Part shown: in pieces, positions 34,040 to 46,662 of the stretch
Numbering within the stretch: position 1 is the first letter of the stretch
Layout of the letters: each line of letters starts with the position of its first letter
Origin: Gongronella butleri
Lineage: Eukaryota > Mucoromycota > Mucoromycetes > Mucorales > Cunninghamellaceae
Length of the DNA: 64,000 nt
NCBI GenBank assembly: GCA_025201375.1
Contig: JAIWZP010000036.1
Coordinates: forward strand, 62,001-126,000
Reading direction: 5' to 3'
Notes under the pieces: generated by a model
What the model saw: only the letters and a program-made list of their open reading frames with translations
Told to the model about the DNA's origin: nothing
Database searches by the model: none
Program-made: the position numbers and the translations under genes

Positions 34040-37000
34040 AAGGAAAATAAGGGAATAAAGAGCAAACTTCTTGTCGAACACCACTGGAAGCGAGATGACG
34101 AGAGAACTTGTTGTTTTCTTTTTTTTTCTCTTTTTTCTCTTTGTGGGAACACTCTCACAATACAAAGAGATATTCCATTCGCACGTCACATGATTGGCGA
34201 CCGCGAGCCAATGATCACCAATCGTCGGGCTCTCCTTTTCAAACGCAGACTTTTTTCAACACGGTGAAAAATGCCCCTCGGCCTAATTGGGTCACTTTGC
34301 ACCTGCTAAATTTTGGGGGGAAAAAGTGCGCGCTTTTTACTTTTGCGGCAACGTTGCACACAAGCTGGGGTTCGCAAGCCGCGCCAATGGCGCGCAAATA
34401 TTATTTTTTTTTTGCTCTTTTGAGACCTGACGCGCAAAGTTGATGCAATCTCGTTGGCGATGGCGCCCCTTTTGTCGTTGCCCTCGTTCTTGTGGCTCGT
34501 CAGGACAAATTAGCGACACTGAGCAACACTGAGCGACTTAATTTGGGCATCAGCAGCCCATTGAAAACGTGCAATGACGCGTAAAAGGAATTTGTCTGCG
34601 GACTTTTCTCCTGAGCGACGCGTCAATGTGGTTCCAAATTCAACGCAATGGAGGATGCATTGATGCCAAACGTTCCACGGCCAATCGGCTACCATATTTA
34701 GCACCAGAAAAATCGCTTAAGAATGCTAATTTGACATTTTGGTCCATTGTGCCTTGCAACATGAGCTCGCGCGCACCCACTTTAGAGTATATTATTGAAG
34801 CGTTTGCATGAATCGTCGCGAGTGGTGCAGTGAAAATGGAGATGGATTAATTGATCAGTCAAAAATGCTGCGATTATGCTCTTTTTAATCGTTTTGGCTA
34901 TTGGTCGATGAAATTAATGGTCACAAGGTTGGTTGTTCGTTCTGAAATGACGCGTCTAAGCCAACTCGTTCAAATGACCCCACCCATGGGGCGCTGCAGC
35001 TACTGGACGATGTGCAATGACGGGTTTCAATAATGACGAATTTTCAAAGGGGTGCAGTCGAGGATTTGAAAAGCGCGAGATTTAGGTCCTCAGATCGCCA
35101 CGCCACTCAACCATATGGTACACGACCATCATTTACCGATGGAAATCCAATAAAAGCCAGGTGTCCATTGACTGGGTTTTGCGAAACACGCAAAAAGCTG
35201 CAAAATTTCTCTACAGAGCTAACTTGACGAAAATTGACCATAGAGCCGCGAAACAATGACCTTTAGTAAGAGCACGGTCTGTTGCGTATGTGGATATCAG
35301 TGATCACCGCCAAACACGAGTTCCAGGCAAATTTCATGCGACCTGTCTTTTTGCGTGGCAGCTTTGACGCGTGATAAACCGCGTCTAGAGTTGAGGCACG
35401 CGCGCTTGTTCCTAATCAAATCCATGTACCTGGCGTCCTTCGTGCTAGTGGGCGCGTCAGTGAAGTTCTATAAGCGCGTTTTCCCGTGCAATTCGCGTTT
35501 AAAGTTTTGTCTAAAATCACGCATTTCTCATCTACCAGCAGATCGATACCACTCTTTTTTGGTATTTCCTGTGGTTTCTCCCCGCAATGCCTATTATGTT
35601 CAAGTTTGGTGTCATTCTGCGAACCTACTTTTCGGGTTTCTTCTCGGGCGCTCAAACAGCTCATTTTTTTGATTTGCATGAAACGTGTCGTTAATGCTCT
35701 GTGGCAAATGCTCGTCCTATTCCACTCATGGATGACATCTTGCCACTTCACGATGAGACGCTTTTCGTGGCCAAAAAGCGCCTCTCTGTCGACAAAATCA
35801 CGAAAAGCGTCGAATTTTGTAAAATGACATTTCTCGCTTAAGTTTTATTCATCTGATTTGGCGGTTCTGGGCTCCTTCGATAGAGAACCGACTTTTCTTT
35901 ACGTTTAACGCAGCAGGTCACCCACGGTGCTCTTGTCCGTTGCCGAGAAAATCACGCTTGAAATCTGTGATTTCTTTTTTTCACGAGTTCTCCTCGTAGG
36001 GCTGGTTGTATGATCTCATTTATTGTGTGATGCTTTCGATGTCCACGAGGGTCAGCTGGTCCAAATTTGACCAAGAAAAGATCGCAGCAACTGCCAGCAA
36101 TCTTGAATTTGTTCGTTTTGGCAATAAAAGCAAACCATTGCGCGAGATCAAACACTTTGGCGCGACTGATGGGTGGCATGATGATGTGCACCAGTATGCA
36201 ACATGATAATGAGATGGCACAAAGATGAAGGCGCGTCGACTGGTGACACGGTTGTCGCGTGACACAATGGCAAACCACTTTGGGCCGCCAGTATCTCAAG
36301 GGCATGGTTGTTGTTTTTTTTTTTTTTTTTTTTTTTTGTTCCTCGCGAGACTCGCCCCCTTCACCTCGGCATAAATCGTCAGCTCCCTGGGGGGGAAGCA
36401 TCTCCCCCAAAAAATAAAAATAAAAAAAGGCTGAGAAGGCGCGAATTGGTCGATTGCCCCAATCGGCCAAGTTGCTGGCGTGATTTATTTTTCTTCCAGT
36501 CACTCCCACGACCTCTAGAGCAACTCAGGCACGGCGGAGCTGCATCAAGTTTCATGGCTGCACGCCGAGAAAGGCAGCAATTACCGCGATTTGCTGTGAT
36601 TTCCTGCTTGTGTGCGCCAATGATGATACAGCACCGCATGCTCTCGAAAAAGAATCAAATGTGGACGGACTGGTGATCCAACAGGCACATGACATTGCAA
36701 AAAAAAAAAAAAAAAAAGGATGGGGCGTGGTGGAAATGGCCAAACGAACGAGTGCAAATTCCATCAAGGCTTGTTTGGGCTTTTGATCTCTTGCCCATGG
36801 AGGCTGTTTGCCTTCTTGATTGTATACGGTGGCATTGTGCAAAGCCAAGTGCGACTCCTCAGGGGGTTGGGAAGGCGTCGTACAATTGAATCAATCAAGG
36901 GGCAAGACAGAATGCAAAGAAGAAAAAAAAAGTTGTGTGACGCGAGACAAAATGGGCAAGTTGAGGGGGGTATGCCGATAATCGGGATTCCGGCCACTCG

Positions 37001-37452
37001 GTAAAGGGGGAACGTCAAAAAAAAAAAAGCAAAACACAAGGGGGCGACGGGAAGAAAAAAAAATCGCAAGACCGCACTCAAGGTAAAGATTTTATCCACG
37101 GGGTGCAATGGGTAAAGTATTTTGTTGAAAGTTGTAGAGTGACGTCGATGAGGGTCCCCAAAAAAGGAGAACCTTTGCCAATTCGGGGTCAACTTGACAT
37201 GTTTGCAAGCCAATTGAGCCGAGCGGCAAAATGCTGCTTGCCTCACCCTAAAAAAAAGTTCCCAGGTGAACAAAATCCGCTTTTTTTCTATATTTTGTTT
37301 CCACTTTTCTCGCTTCTCATACCTCCAGCGGTCGGTCCCCGCGACTTTTTTCCTCCCGTTCACGCGTAAGTCCACCTCTTTTTTCCCCCTTTGCTTGTCG
37401 CGCACACGACTCTAATCGAAAAAATAGATAAAAAGCTCCCTTCACGCTCACT
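34040..37452. other. 3.4-kb gene-poor region with dispersed repeat copy 2
   Basis: No recognisable gene. Contents in order: promoter side of EPL1 (34040-34200), repeat copy 2 (about 34960-35660), then 35952-36509 with an open minus-strand frame of 185 codons broken in appearance by a lysine run and unlike any family I know. A T run of about 24 lies near 36315-36337 and an A run of about 18 near 36700-36717. From 37020 the sequence becomes tract-rich and serves as the promoter of the aminopeptidase gene. Confidence 0.5.
34960..35660 (+). repeat. diverged dispersed repeat, copy 2
   Basis: Same-orientation homologue of 13930-14660; see shared anchors GGGGTGCAGTCGAGGATTT at 35053, CTCAGATCGCCACGCC at about 35090, GCAATTCGCGTTTAAAGTTTT at about 35490 and ACTCTTTTTTGGTATTTCCTG at about 35550. 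Both copies also share CAAATGA.CCCAC followed by GGCGCTGC near their left ends (13947 and 34973). Confidence 0.75.
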
Positions 37453-40400
37453 ATGACGGACCAGCGACAAATTTTGCCGACAAACGTACAACCCGTCCAC
37501 TACGACTTGACGCTGCAGCCAGACTTGGAGACCTTTTTCTTCCAAGGCCAAGTTAAGATAGAGTAAAAACAAGGAAAACAGGGAAAAAAACAAAGAGGAA
37601 CGAGCGACTGACCCACCCTGTTTCTAGCTTACTCGTCTTGCAGGATTCCAACACTATTGTCCTAAACGCACACGATCTCAAAATTCGCTCGGCCACTATC
37701 TATTCGACCTCGCTAAAGACCGAGTCTAGGTAAAAATAAATAAATAAAAATTGGCAAGGAAACGGCCCTCGGCGCGCGCCAGAAAACGACTTAATATTTT
37801 TATGTTCATGTAGACAACCCGTGACCTCGATCTGCTGCGACGAAAAGCGCGATCAGGTGTCGTTGTCCTTTGTCGAGACGCTGCCGGCGCAATCCAAGGC
37901 GGTTTTGGAGGTTCATTTCGACGGCATCTTGAATGATCAGATGTGCGGCTTTTATCGATCATCGTACAAGACGAGCGATGGTGAAACAAAGTAAGAGAGT
38001 TGGGGGGTGGAGGGAAGGAGCCAAGGGGAATAAAAAAAAAAGATGATCTTTGGCTGATTTGATCCGCCTGCATTTTTTTTTTTAAAATCACTAGGTATAT
38101 TGCCACGACCCAATTCGAGGCTACGGATGCACGCCGCGCGTTCCCTTGCTGGGACGAGCCGCTGCTCAAAGCGACGTTCGACATCACATTGATTGTGCCC
38201 GCTCATCTGACCGCATTATCAAACACAAACGTGATTGCCGAATATCAGCTCAGCGATCAACTCAAGCAGGTCAAATACAGCACGACGCCGCTCATGTCCA
38301 CGTACCTCGTGGCCTTTGTCATTGGACCGTTTGAATACATCGAGGCATTCACGACAGGCGAACACAATGGCCAGCCCGTGCGCGTGCGTGTTTACACGCC
38401 GCCCGGCCAAGCCGAGCAAGGACACCACGCGCTCAGCGTCGCCGTCAAGGCTCTCGAGCTCTTTGCAAAACATTTCGGCGAGCCGTACCCGCTGCCAAAA
38501 CTCGATATGATCGGCATCGGTAAGAAAAAAAGAAGCTTTTTTTTTTTGTGTGCATGACAAATCAAAGATGGTCTCGATCCCCTGATTTTTTTTTCCTCTC
38601 AGCCGATTTCGAGACGGGTGCTATGGAGAATTGGGGCTTGATCACGTATCGCACCGTGTCCCTTTTATTCGATGAAAAGCAGTCGTCCATCGTGTCCAAG
38701 AAGCGCACCGCTTATGTCGTGTGCCACGAGCTCGCGCATCAATGGTTTGGCAACCTCGTCACCATGAAATGGTGGAACGAGCTTTGGGTACGATTACAAA
38801 TCTTTTTATTTTTGGCCTGGGCGCGCATTTTACTGATTTTTTCATTATTTTTTTTTTTTCGTTGGCATATTTTTAGCTGAACGAATCGTTTGCAACATGG
38901 GTGGGCTGGCTTGCTGTTGATGACATTTTCCCCGAATGGGACGTGTGGACATCATTTGTCAACGAGGACATGCCGCGCGCGCTGAATTTGGACGCGCTGC
39001 GATCGTCGCACCCGATCGAGGTCGCTGTCAACGACGCGGCCGAGATTCATCAAATCTTTGATGCCATCTCGTACTACAAGGGCGCGAGCGTGATTCGGAT
39101 GCTCAGTACGTGGCTCGGTGTCGACACGTTCCTTGCCGGTGTGCGCCTGTACGTGCGTCGCCACAAATTCAGCAATGCGTCCACCAATGACCTGTGGCTC
39201 GCGCTCAGCGAGGAGGCCGGCGTCGATGTTTCGCAATTCATGGATCTTTGGACAAAGCGCGTCGGGGTAAAAGGGGAATGGACACACATCCAATCGAACG
39301 CGACACGTTTAATGGCTAATTTTACTTATTTTTTTTGTTCTTCCACTAGTACCCCGTGCTTTCCGTATCACTGCAACCCGTAAACAAGATCAAGGTCGTG
39401 CAATCTAGATATTTGTCCACGGGCGATCTCCAGGCAGCTGAAGATTCGTAAGTTCGCATCCAAAATAACAAGAAAAAGAAAAAAAAAAGAGAAATGGACT
39501 GCTTATTAGTTTTTAAAAAGGACGATGTGGTGGGCGCCCCTTGGCATGCTTGTGCCGAACCATACGCAAATGTTCACCCTGACAGAAAAGGCGCAAGAGT
39601 TCTCGATCCCCGAGTCTGGCTTGTTCAAGCTCAATGCCGGCCAAACGTCCGTGTACCGTGTGCATTATCCTATTGAAGTGATCCGCGCCCTGGCCGACGA
39701 GGTGAAAAAGGGCCGCAATGGCATGCTGGTCAACACGGCCGACCGCGTCGGCCTGATTGCAGATGCTGGAAATCTATGTGTCAGTGGCGAGCAGGAGACC
39801 ACCGCCTTTTTGGAACTTGCCCAGGCCTTTGTCAATGAAGAAAATTATTTGTAAGACACACCCTCTTTGATCAATTTCTGTATGTTTTGCTCATTCCCTC
39901 TTTATGGCACCCTCTTCTCGATTTTTATTTAGCGTGTGGTCCCAATTGAGCACGCATTTGAGCAACATCTTGGGCGTGTGGTACCTGGAGCCCGATTACG
40001 TCAAGGACGGGCTCAAGGCGCTGCGCCGGCATCTGTTTGCGCCAATGGCGCGCCGTCTTGGGTGGGAATTTGCAGAGTCGGACGAGTATTTGACCAATAT
40101 TTTGCGCGTCTTGTCGCTGACCAACGCAGGCCGCTCCAATGACACCGAGACCATCCAAGAAGCCAAGCGCCGCTTTGCACGCTTTGTTGCGGGCGACATG
40201 GACGCACTGCACCCGAATTTGCGCGGGCCTGTGTATGGCATTGTGCTGTCCAACGCGACGACCGCCGATGAGGAGAACACCACGTGGAACCACATCCTCA
40301 ACATCTATCGCAATGACCAGTTCCCCACCGACCAGCGCCTCATTGCCCTCAATTCGCTCGGCGGCGCAAAGAGCCACGCTTTGATATCCCGCTACATGCT

Positions 40401-40851
40401 CATGAGCCTTGACGAGAAGGAGGTGCGCAGTCAAGATACCATCTATGTCTTTGGCTCGTAAGAAAACAATGAAAAAAAGAAAGAGAAACATGAGCGCGTT
40501 GCTCACGCCTTTTTTTTTTTTTTTTTGTCTTGCGTTTTTAGCCTGGCTGCCAATCCCGATGCGCGTCAGCTCTTTTGGCAATTCTTCTCCGAGAACTATG
40601 ATCTGCTGCGCAGCAAATTCTCGAGCTCCCCCAGCTTGTTTGCGGCGGCCATTTGCTCGGTGGTCACGGGCTTCTCGTCCGTCGAGCAATTGGACCAGGT
40701 CGAGGCCTTTTTTGCCGACAAGGATACCAAGGATTACGCGCGTGCCCTGCAGCAAGCCTTAGAGAGCGCGCGTGTCAATGCCAAATGGCTTCTGCGATCA
40801 AGAGCCAGCGTCGCCGACTGGGTCCAAGCTCATACAACCGCTTTTAATTGA
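37453..40851 (+). CDS. M1-family zinc aminopeptidase (puromycin-sensitive/Ape2 type)
   Basis: Ten or so exons; ATG at 37453 ([20 protein letters not shown]), stop at 40851, about 880 aa, the usual size for this family. Exons spell the N-terminal beta domain ([19 protein letters not shown]), the substrate-binding GAMENWG, the zinc site [20 protein letters not shown] with the second half NESFATWVG after an intron, and the helical C-terminal domain ([18 protein letters not shown], ...[18 protein letters not shown]). HEXXH-(X18)-E is therefore intact. Function: removal of N-terminal residues from peptides in the cytosol. No signal peptide is present. Introns have T-rich tracts at the acceptor. 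Confidence 0.95.
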
Positions 40852-41183
40852 AAAAATCAAAAATCTTTTTTTTTATTCTTTTGCTAGCATCCCCCTTTCT
40901 TTTCCCCCCTCTCTTTTCCCTTTTTTGCCACTACCCGCTTGCGTCCCTCTCAATTCCTTTCTCTAGTTCATCCCCTCTCTTTCATCCATGATAAAAAATA
41001 AAAAAAGTAAAAATTCACAGACAATTTACATCATTTTTCAGAGACGATTCAAAGAGACAGCCCAGGTACTAAAACAATCTATCAAAGAGGGCGAATGGGA
41101 GGGAACTTGGAGACACGCAGAAACAACAACTAAAAAAAAAGGTACTATGGGAGGGGAGGGAGGACAAAAAGTGGGTTGTTTTT

Positions 41184-42393
41184 TCATTGAGGCTGGCCAG
41201 GCGCGGGCTGGCGTTGAACAATGCTCTCCCCAAACTTGATAGCCATGGCCTTGAGGTTGGTGTAGACTTGGCCGACGATGGCGGGGATACTGGGATGCGC
41301 GGTCGGCGGCAGCAGTGCGTGATCGAGCGAAACGCGCAATTCCGTGAACGCTTGGCGTGTGTACGTCGACAAGTGGTAGCGGATGCGCAAAAAGTGCGAG
41401 TACAGCATGATAGGCATGAAGCGCAGCCTGTGCAGCCACGAAAAAAAAAAAAGAAAAAAAAAAAAAAAAAGAAGAAAGCAACGTGAGTTTTATCCGTCGC
41501 GCCCGATTTTTGCCCGCTTTTGCCATTTTTTCCGCTCTTACTTGAACAAGCCAAGGATCAACCGAGGCATGATGATCGTGACCTCCGCGGTGGCGACAAA
41601 GCGCATGGCCGCGCCATAGTTCTTGTCGGTCCAGACCTTGATGCGCTGCTGAGTACGCGCTTGCCACGTCGCGGGCGACGCATTGTTGCTGCGCGGCACA
41701 GGGAACACCGTGGGGATCACTTGCTGGCGCACATAACCAAGCGCGTGAAACAGCGAAAAGGTCGCAAAAGGAATCAAAGACACTGCCAAAAAAGACACGA
41801 GTCAGCGGACATCCCCTTGCGTAAACCAACCATGAGCCCCAAATAGTGCTTTTTTTTTCTCCTTCTACCTTCAACAGGCTGCGAAAAGAACCAGAACAGG
41901 GCGAGCAGCAGATATTGGAAATTTTCATCTTGCATGAGACGCTGAGCATAGGTCTGCGACGCCTCAAACTGGTGGCAAAAAACGAAAAAAAAGCGCAAAC
42001 AGCACGAATAAAAGGTTTAAAGATGAGCAAAACACGATCGTTTTTGCCTGATCCCGTCTCGGACTTACGCCGTGCGTCTTGTAGATAACAACGCCATACG
42101 ACACGGACGCGCCAAGGTAGGCAATTTTATAGGGTTTGGCACTTGGGTGGAAAGTGACAAGCGAAATAGCGTAAAACAAGGTACCGACCAGCGTCAAAAT
42201 GTGGCCCACGAACCACGAGAACTGGAGCGACTGCAAGAACACGAAAAAAAAAAGAAAAGAAAAGAAAAGAAACGAGTGAGCGACACGCTCGACAATGCGA
42301 CAAAACGGACGCGCCCGGACCGTTAAAACTCACTTTCATGAGGTTCTGGATACGCTCGCCTAGTGTCGAGGCGGAAGAGGCTGCAGAAGGCAT
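41184..42393 (-). CDS. POM33/TMEM33-family nuclear envelope/ER protein
   Basis: Five exons; ATG at 42393 (MPSAASSASTLGERIQNLMK), stop at 41184. Membrane segments: SLQFSWFVGHILTLVGTLFY, IAYLGASVSYGVVIYKTHG and LIPFATFSLFHALGYVRQQV, plus RLILGLFK...PIMLYSHFLRIRYHLS. The block DENFQYLLLALFWFFSQPV is characteristic of the Pom33/Per33/TMEM33 (Tts1) family, which shapes the ER and acts in nuclear pore distribution. The length of about 260 aa is normal. The intron at about 41430-41540 contains long A runs. Confidence 0.88.
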
Positions 42394-42660
42394 ATCGTGC
42401 GCAAAGAAAAAAAAAAAAAAAAGTTGGAAAGTAAAAGAAAATGAAAGAAGAAAATCGGGACCCATCCCGCGTCATTTGAACTGATCAAAAAAAGGCAGCG
42501 GGCTTTTCATGCCAACCCTTTCTTGGCCAGATGAAAAAAACATGCAACCCCGCGGATCCTCTCGCCCTCTCACTCTCTGTGTGGCTCTCCCTCCACTCTT
42601 CCCATGTCCCCATCGGCGGATTTTTTTTTTTTTTTTTTTGTGTTGAAGAGCTAAAAATCT

Positions 42661-43248
42661 TTAATCAAATGGGGTATCATCGCCAGCAGAGCCAATTGAC
42701 ACGCATTCATCGTCGTCGTCAGTGGCCAGGATATCTACATCCTCCTCCTCCTCATCCTCGTCGTCGTCGTCGTCATCATCATATTGCATGTCCATTTCGG
42801 ACTCCAGCGTGTCGTCGTCCAACCAGAACAGGTCGGTGTCTTTTGCCAGCATAATTCGCTCTTGCCGCAGGCGTTCTTGGTCGCGCATCATGCCAACCAG
42901 GATGGATGCCGCCTCAAGAAGCTGCACTTGCTGATGCTTCGTCAGCAGCAGCTGTGACGCCATGTCCCATACGTCCGAGTGCTCCCACCGGTGCTTGGCA
43001 AGGCAACTCGGATGCTTGTACGTCTTGCCGCAGCCGTCGCACACAAGCGTCGCCGGTGCGGCCGCAGACGGAAGCGCCGACGCTGTCGTCGTCATCGTCG
43101 TCGTGTACGCTGACTCGCCGCTCGAAGCATCATGTGCAATCGTGTAGTTGCTAATCGTCGTTTTGGGCTTGACCGACGGCTCCTCAGGAGGCGACGGCAG
43201 GCTGTTTTGGCCGTGAAATCGGTCAATCGCAATAGCACTCGACGACAT
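42661..43248 (-). CDS. C2H2 zinc-finger protein with acidic tail
   Basis: ORF with ATG at 43248 (MSSSAIAIDRFHGQ). One C2H2 finger: CDGCGKTYKHPSCLAKHRWEH (Cys-x2-Cys-x12-His-x4-His). Downstream are a helical segment (QVQLLEAASILVGMMRDQER) and a strongly acidic tail encoded by GAC/GAT/GAG triplet repeats, ending DDTPFD. The protein is likely a nucleic-acid-binding regulator; a single finger with an acidic tail suits a transcriptional activator, which is inference. A possible 5' exon beyond an acceptor at about 43264 was not resolved. Confidence 0.8.
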   Translation of the reverse strand: MSSSAIAIDRFHGQNSLPSPPEEPSVKPKTTISNYTIAHDASSGESAYTTTMTTTASALPSAAAPATLVCDGCGKTYKHPSCLAKHRWEHSDVWDMASQLLLTKHQQVQLLEAASILVGMMRDQERLRQERIMLAKDTDLFWLDDDTLESEMDMQYDDDDDDDEDEEEEDVDILATDDDDECVSIGSAGDDTPFD

Positions 43249-45410
43249 GGCAATCCAATCACCTGTAAAGCGACAATTAAGGAAATTAAGGGGAATGGCC
43301 GACAAAAAAAAAAGCGTCCTTGCTTACCAATTGCCAGGACAAGGAAATCAATGGTTTACGTACAAGTGACGATAAAGGAAGGGAGGAAAGAAAAAAAAAA
43401 AAAAAAGACAACAGGGAAAAAAAAAAAATAGGAGGGAAAGAGAGTGCACGAAAAAAAAAAAAAGAGATGGCCCCGCCCTGTTCCTTATAAAAAAATTCCT
43501 GCGCCATCTGGTCGCATGACATCCAATCATCGGCCAAGATGCTCGGCACGTCTGGTGCCTGACCAAATTTTATTTTTATTTTTTTTTTTGGGCACGCCGC
43601 ACGCGCGTCTAAAAAGAGACATGCATGGTTCAGAGCCTGACCACGATTCTGGGCCCAAACTTTCTTTCAACGGCGCCATGACACGATGCTGCACGTTTGT
43701 TACGCACTGGTGCTTCATGGACACTCCTCTGAAATGGAAAAAAAATAGGGCATGGGCGCGCTTGCAATTCATTTTCGTCGATTTTGCTCCTGCATTGGTA
43801 CTTTTCGCGTGAGTCTGAACACAAATATTGTATGCATTTTCGGACGCTTGCTGGGCTTATTTGGTGGCGTATACAGTAGTGCGAGGAAAAAGGAGTGATG
43901 GCGGATGACGCGCTGCATCCTGTGACGGAAGGCAAATGTTATTTTTGCCTCAAATTCTTGCAACGACATGCCGAGACGCGCCAAACGTATATATCATAAC
44001 CGCTCTTGCATACTGTATACCCTACCACTGCTTCATTCAAGTGCAGTAGCTCCAGCCGTGTGCTCAGTGGCGCGAAAATTATGTTGAGAATCGATGGATT
44101 TGGGCAAAATTAAGCTGACCCCCCTATCATTGCAGATTTGCATAGAAAGAGATGGCCGGTGCATCGAATGGCACCACTTTCAGACAGCTTGTGCGTGTTT
44201 TGAATCTCTCAAAGCGTTACATCTCACACCCTCCATAAGCATTTTGAACAGCCATCGTTTTTTTTTCTGAAAAAAAAATCGCCATCAACGGCCTTTTTTT
44301 GCAGCGCCACGAAACCTTCTCACATAATAGTATATTTAGCCCTTTCTTTGCAGAATATCATACTACGTTATTACAGTAAAAAAATAATCAAAGGCCATCA
44401 AGTGATTTTGTGAGAAACAAGGTCCGCTGGTCCTTGCTTGGCCGAGCACGCTATGGGGCCACTTTAGGATTTGAAAGGTGCGAGACCAATTGATCCATTT
44501 ATCATACTGTATTTTTATTGATTTCCTCTTCTCATGAAAAATTACGCTATCATAAAACTCGGAGATCGATTGGATCATTACGCAGATGAATCCAAATATT
44601 CGTTGTGATATTTACAGTATATGATACAGTATTATTATTTGCAACTTCAGCAACTGGATCTCGAAAAATTTTGTGGGTCGTGCTGAAACAGCAACTGGTA
44701 TCATTCGAAAGAGACACATTCGGGCGTCGTCATTTCCAGAATATTTGCTTGCCCTATGTTTGACCATTGTACGCTCCTCGTGAAAGCCGTTCAAATATTT
44801 CAAAAAATTTCAACAACATCGATGATGTTCTTGGCGGCAGCAACCGATGATACAGTAGAACAACATACACACGGCGCTTTTAACAACATGTCAGAAACAC
44901 CTGCTGAATGAATGCCTGAATCTCTACATACAGTATTATCATACAACAGTAGAAGCAAGTGAGATTTTTCTCCTTTTATTTTTTCTCAGGCTTGCACGAC
45001 GTGCCCAGCAGATCCTGGCAATGCAATGTGCAATCTCTGATCATACATACTGTACGACAGTAAGCGATTTGCGCCGATGATTTCGCCCTGTCTTTGAAGT
45101 TTGCTCTAATACAACTAGTGCTTCAAAAATCGCTCACTTCGTAATTATTCTGTTCACGTGACCAGATGTAAAATTTGATTTAGAATCTAATAAAGTTCTC
45201 ACACGGTGGTGTTCGTTAACTTAATATAATTTCGAGATACAGTAATCGCACTACTACTTTACGCGATTTTACGCGATTTTGGCCTTTGGTGGCGGAAAAA
45301 GTGCGATCATCATCAGGTGTTTTACTAAACGAGCGAGCGTGGCTCGAAAGTAACACCATTCGATTCCAAATCAAATTTTACATCCAGGGGCATCATCGCA
45401 TTATCTATGA
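43249..45410. other. AT-rich gene-free region with TACTGTA-motif cluster
   Basis: About 2.1 kb without a recognisable gene. 43249-43560 is the upstream region of the zinc-finger gene and has A/T runs. From 43872 to 45244 the heptamer TACAGTA or its complement TACTGTA occurs ten times (43872, 44011, 44372, 44505, 44613, 44625, 44851, 44929, 45048, 45238), far above chance. Several are in the longer context ATCATACTGTAT or GATACAGTA. Confidence 0.7.
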
Positions 45411-45660
45411 CTAAAACTGCTGGTCGAGAAATTTACATTCTGTCATGACCCGGCCCGCTCTCGCTGCTAGGTCCATGATGATGATTTCGTCGGCGTCGAC
45501 GCGTGCGACCTTGTTGGGCGGCGGCACTTGTTGGCATGGGCTCGGCCTGACGGGCCGCTCGACGCTCTTGGCGAGCCGCATAGCCACGTACGGTATCATA
45601 TGCGACGCGGTGCGGGAGGCAGTGAGCTGGCGGGCGTGTTAGGCGACGAGTCAGTCATGG
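45411..45660 (-). pseudogene. short broken ORF next to retroelement boundary, unrecognised
   Basis: An ATG at 45660 opens MTDSSPNTPASSLPPAPRRI and then stops, while another frame continues from 45599 as MIPYVAMRLAKSVERPVRPS to a stop at 45411. A long pyrimidine-rich promoter-like tract (45690-46070) sits upstream. The two frames could be one frameshifted product or the truncated start of a gene disrupted by the retroelements. No family is recognised. Confidence 0.3.
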
Positions 45661-46075
45661 TGTGAGGGTGAAAGCCTCTTTTATTGGTCAACACTAGGGG
45701 AGAGAGTTGGGGACGAGCGATGCTGGTGTTGAGAATGGTGAAGAAAGAGAAAAGAAAAAAAAGGGAAACAGGCAGGAAAGGTATGATAAGGAAAAAAAGG
45801 GGAAACAGGGGGGAGAGCCACGGCGTTGGCGACCAACGGACGGGGGTCTGCCACCGAGGTCGCACAACAATGCCGAGCGGATTTAGACGGGATTGGGCGC
45901 GTCGCGTCGCGCCCCGACGCGTAAAAGAAGGGAGAAAGGGAAAACAGCGATTGCGCACGATCCAGAGGTGCCAGCGAGATGGGGAAAAGAGTGTTGGGAA
46001 GCTGGCGACCTTGGGCGTGTGTTGGAGGTGGTTTGGTGATTGGACGAGAAGAAAAGTGAGAAGAAAAAAGAACTT

Positions 46076-46163
46076 TGTTGTATTTGCCGTCCTCAGAGCA
46101 TAAGCGATCAAGTTGTTTAGACGCGCAATGGCGCGTACTTGGTATTTTTACCAGTGCTGTAAA
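46076..46163 (+). mobile_element. 5' fragment of LTR of element B
   Basis: Begins TGTTGTATTTGCCGTCCTCA and matches 56550-56637 almost base for base until ACCAGTG.TGT. It is cut off at 46163 where element A begins. It is read as the left LTR of element B, interrupted by the insertion of element A. Confidence 0.75.
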
Positions 46164-46650
46164 TGTCATGGCCCGACGAGGAGGCGGCCACGTGATGGGT
46201 CAACACAAACTTGTCGTAATAAGGCATCGTTTATTTTGTACAAAAAGAGGGTACAAGGGGAAAAGTAACAGATGGAAGAGGTAAGGAAAAGGGGGAAGGA
46301 CATCCGCAAAGCGGGTGTCCTTTTATAGTTTTGAAATTAAGGGAATATTCTAATATGAAGCCTGCGGCAAGACGCGTCTATTTGGATGTTTCGATCTGGA
46401 ATGGTCCATCGCGTCTTGGCAATTGTAGATGGGCGTTTTGTATGGGTCATGATTGGCGTTTTGACCTTTTGGAACGTACAAGATGGAATGTGGGCGTTTG
46501 GAAAGGTAGATGGAAAGATGGGCGTTTAGAAAGGTCTATGGAAGCGCGAGGAGCGTCATCTAGATCAGAGATGGCGCAGCGAGCGCGTAAGAAAAGAAAA
46601 ATAAAATAGAGTGATCTGCAATCTGTGCTGCGGATCTGGGGGGCCTAACA
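46164..46650 (-). repeat. 3' LTR of element A
   Basis: 487 bp, nearly identical to 53354-53840. It contains TATAAAAGG on the minus strand near 46320-46327 and, adjacent to it, the stem-loop 46298-46320. Confidence 0.9.
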
Positions 46651-46662
46651 TCACCTCCCTCC
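46651..46662 (-). promoter_or_regulatory. polypurine tract of element A
   Basis: Minus strand GGAGGGAGGTGA directly abutting the 3' LTR start TGTTAGG; expected primer site for plus-strand DNA synthesis. It overlaps the end of the pol ORF stop codon by one base. Confidence 0.75.

Noticed and set aside
35952..36509. 185-codon minus-strand ORF with an internal lysine run
   Set aside because: The lysine run is a homopolymer tract read as codons, and the rest matches no family; not enough support for a gene.
39925..40755. 276-codon minus-strand ORF
   Set aside because: Antisense shadow of the M1 aminopeptidase C-terminal exons.
46169..46284. Small plus-strand ORF beginning MARRGGGHVMGQH, also present at 53357-53474
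   Set aside because: It lies wholly within the element A LTR in antisense and is the shadow of the LTR-encoded start of the extra ORF.
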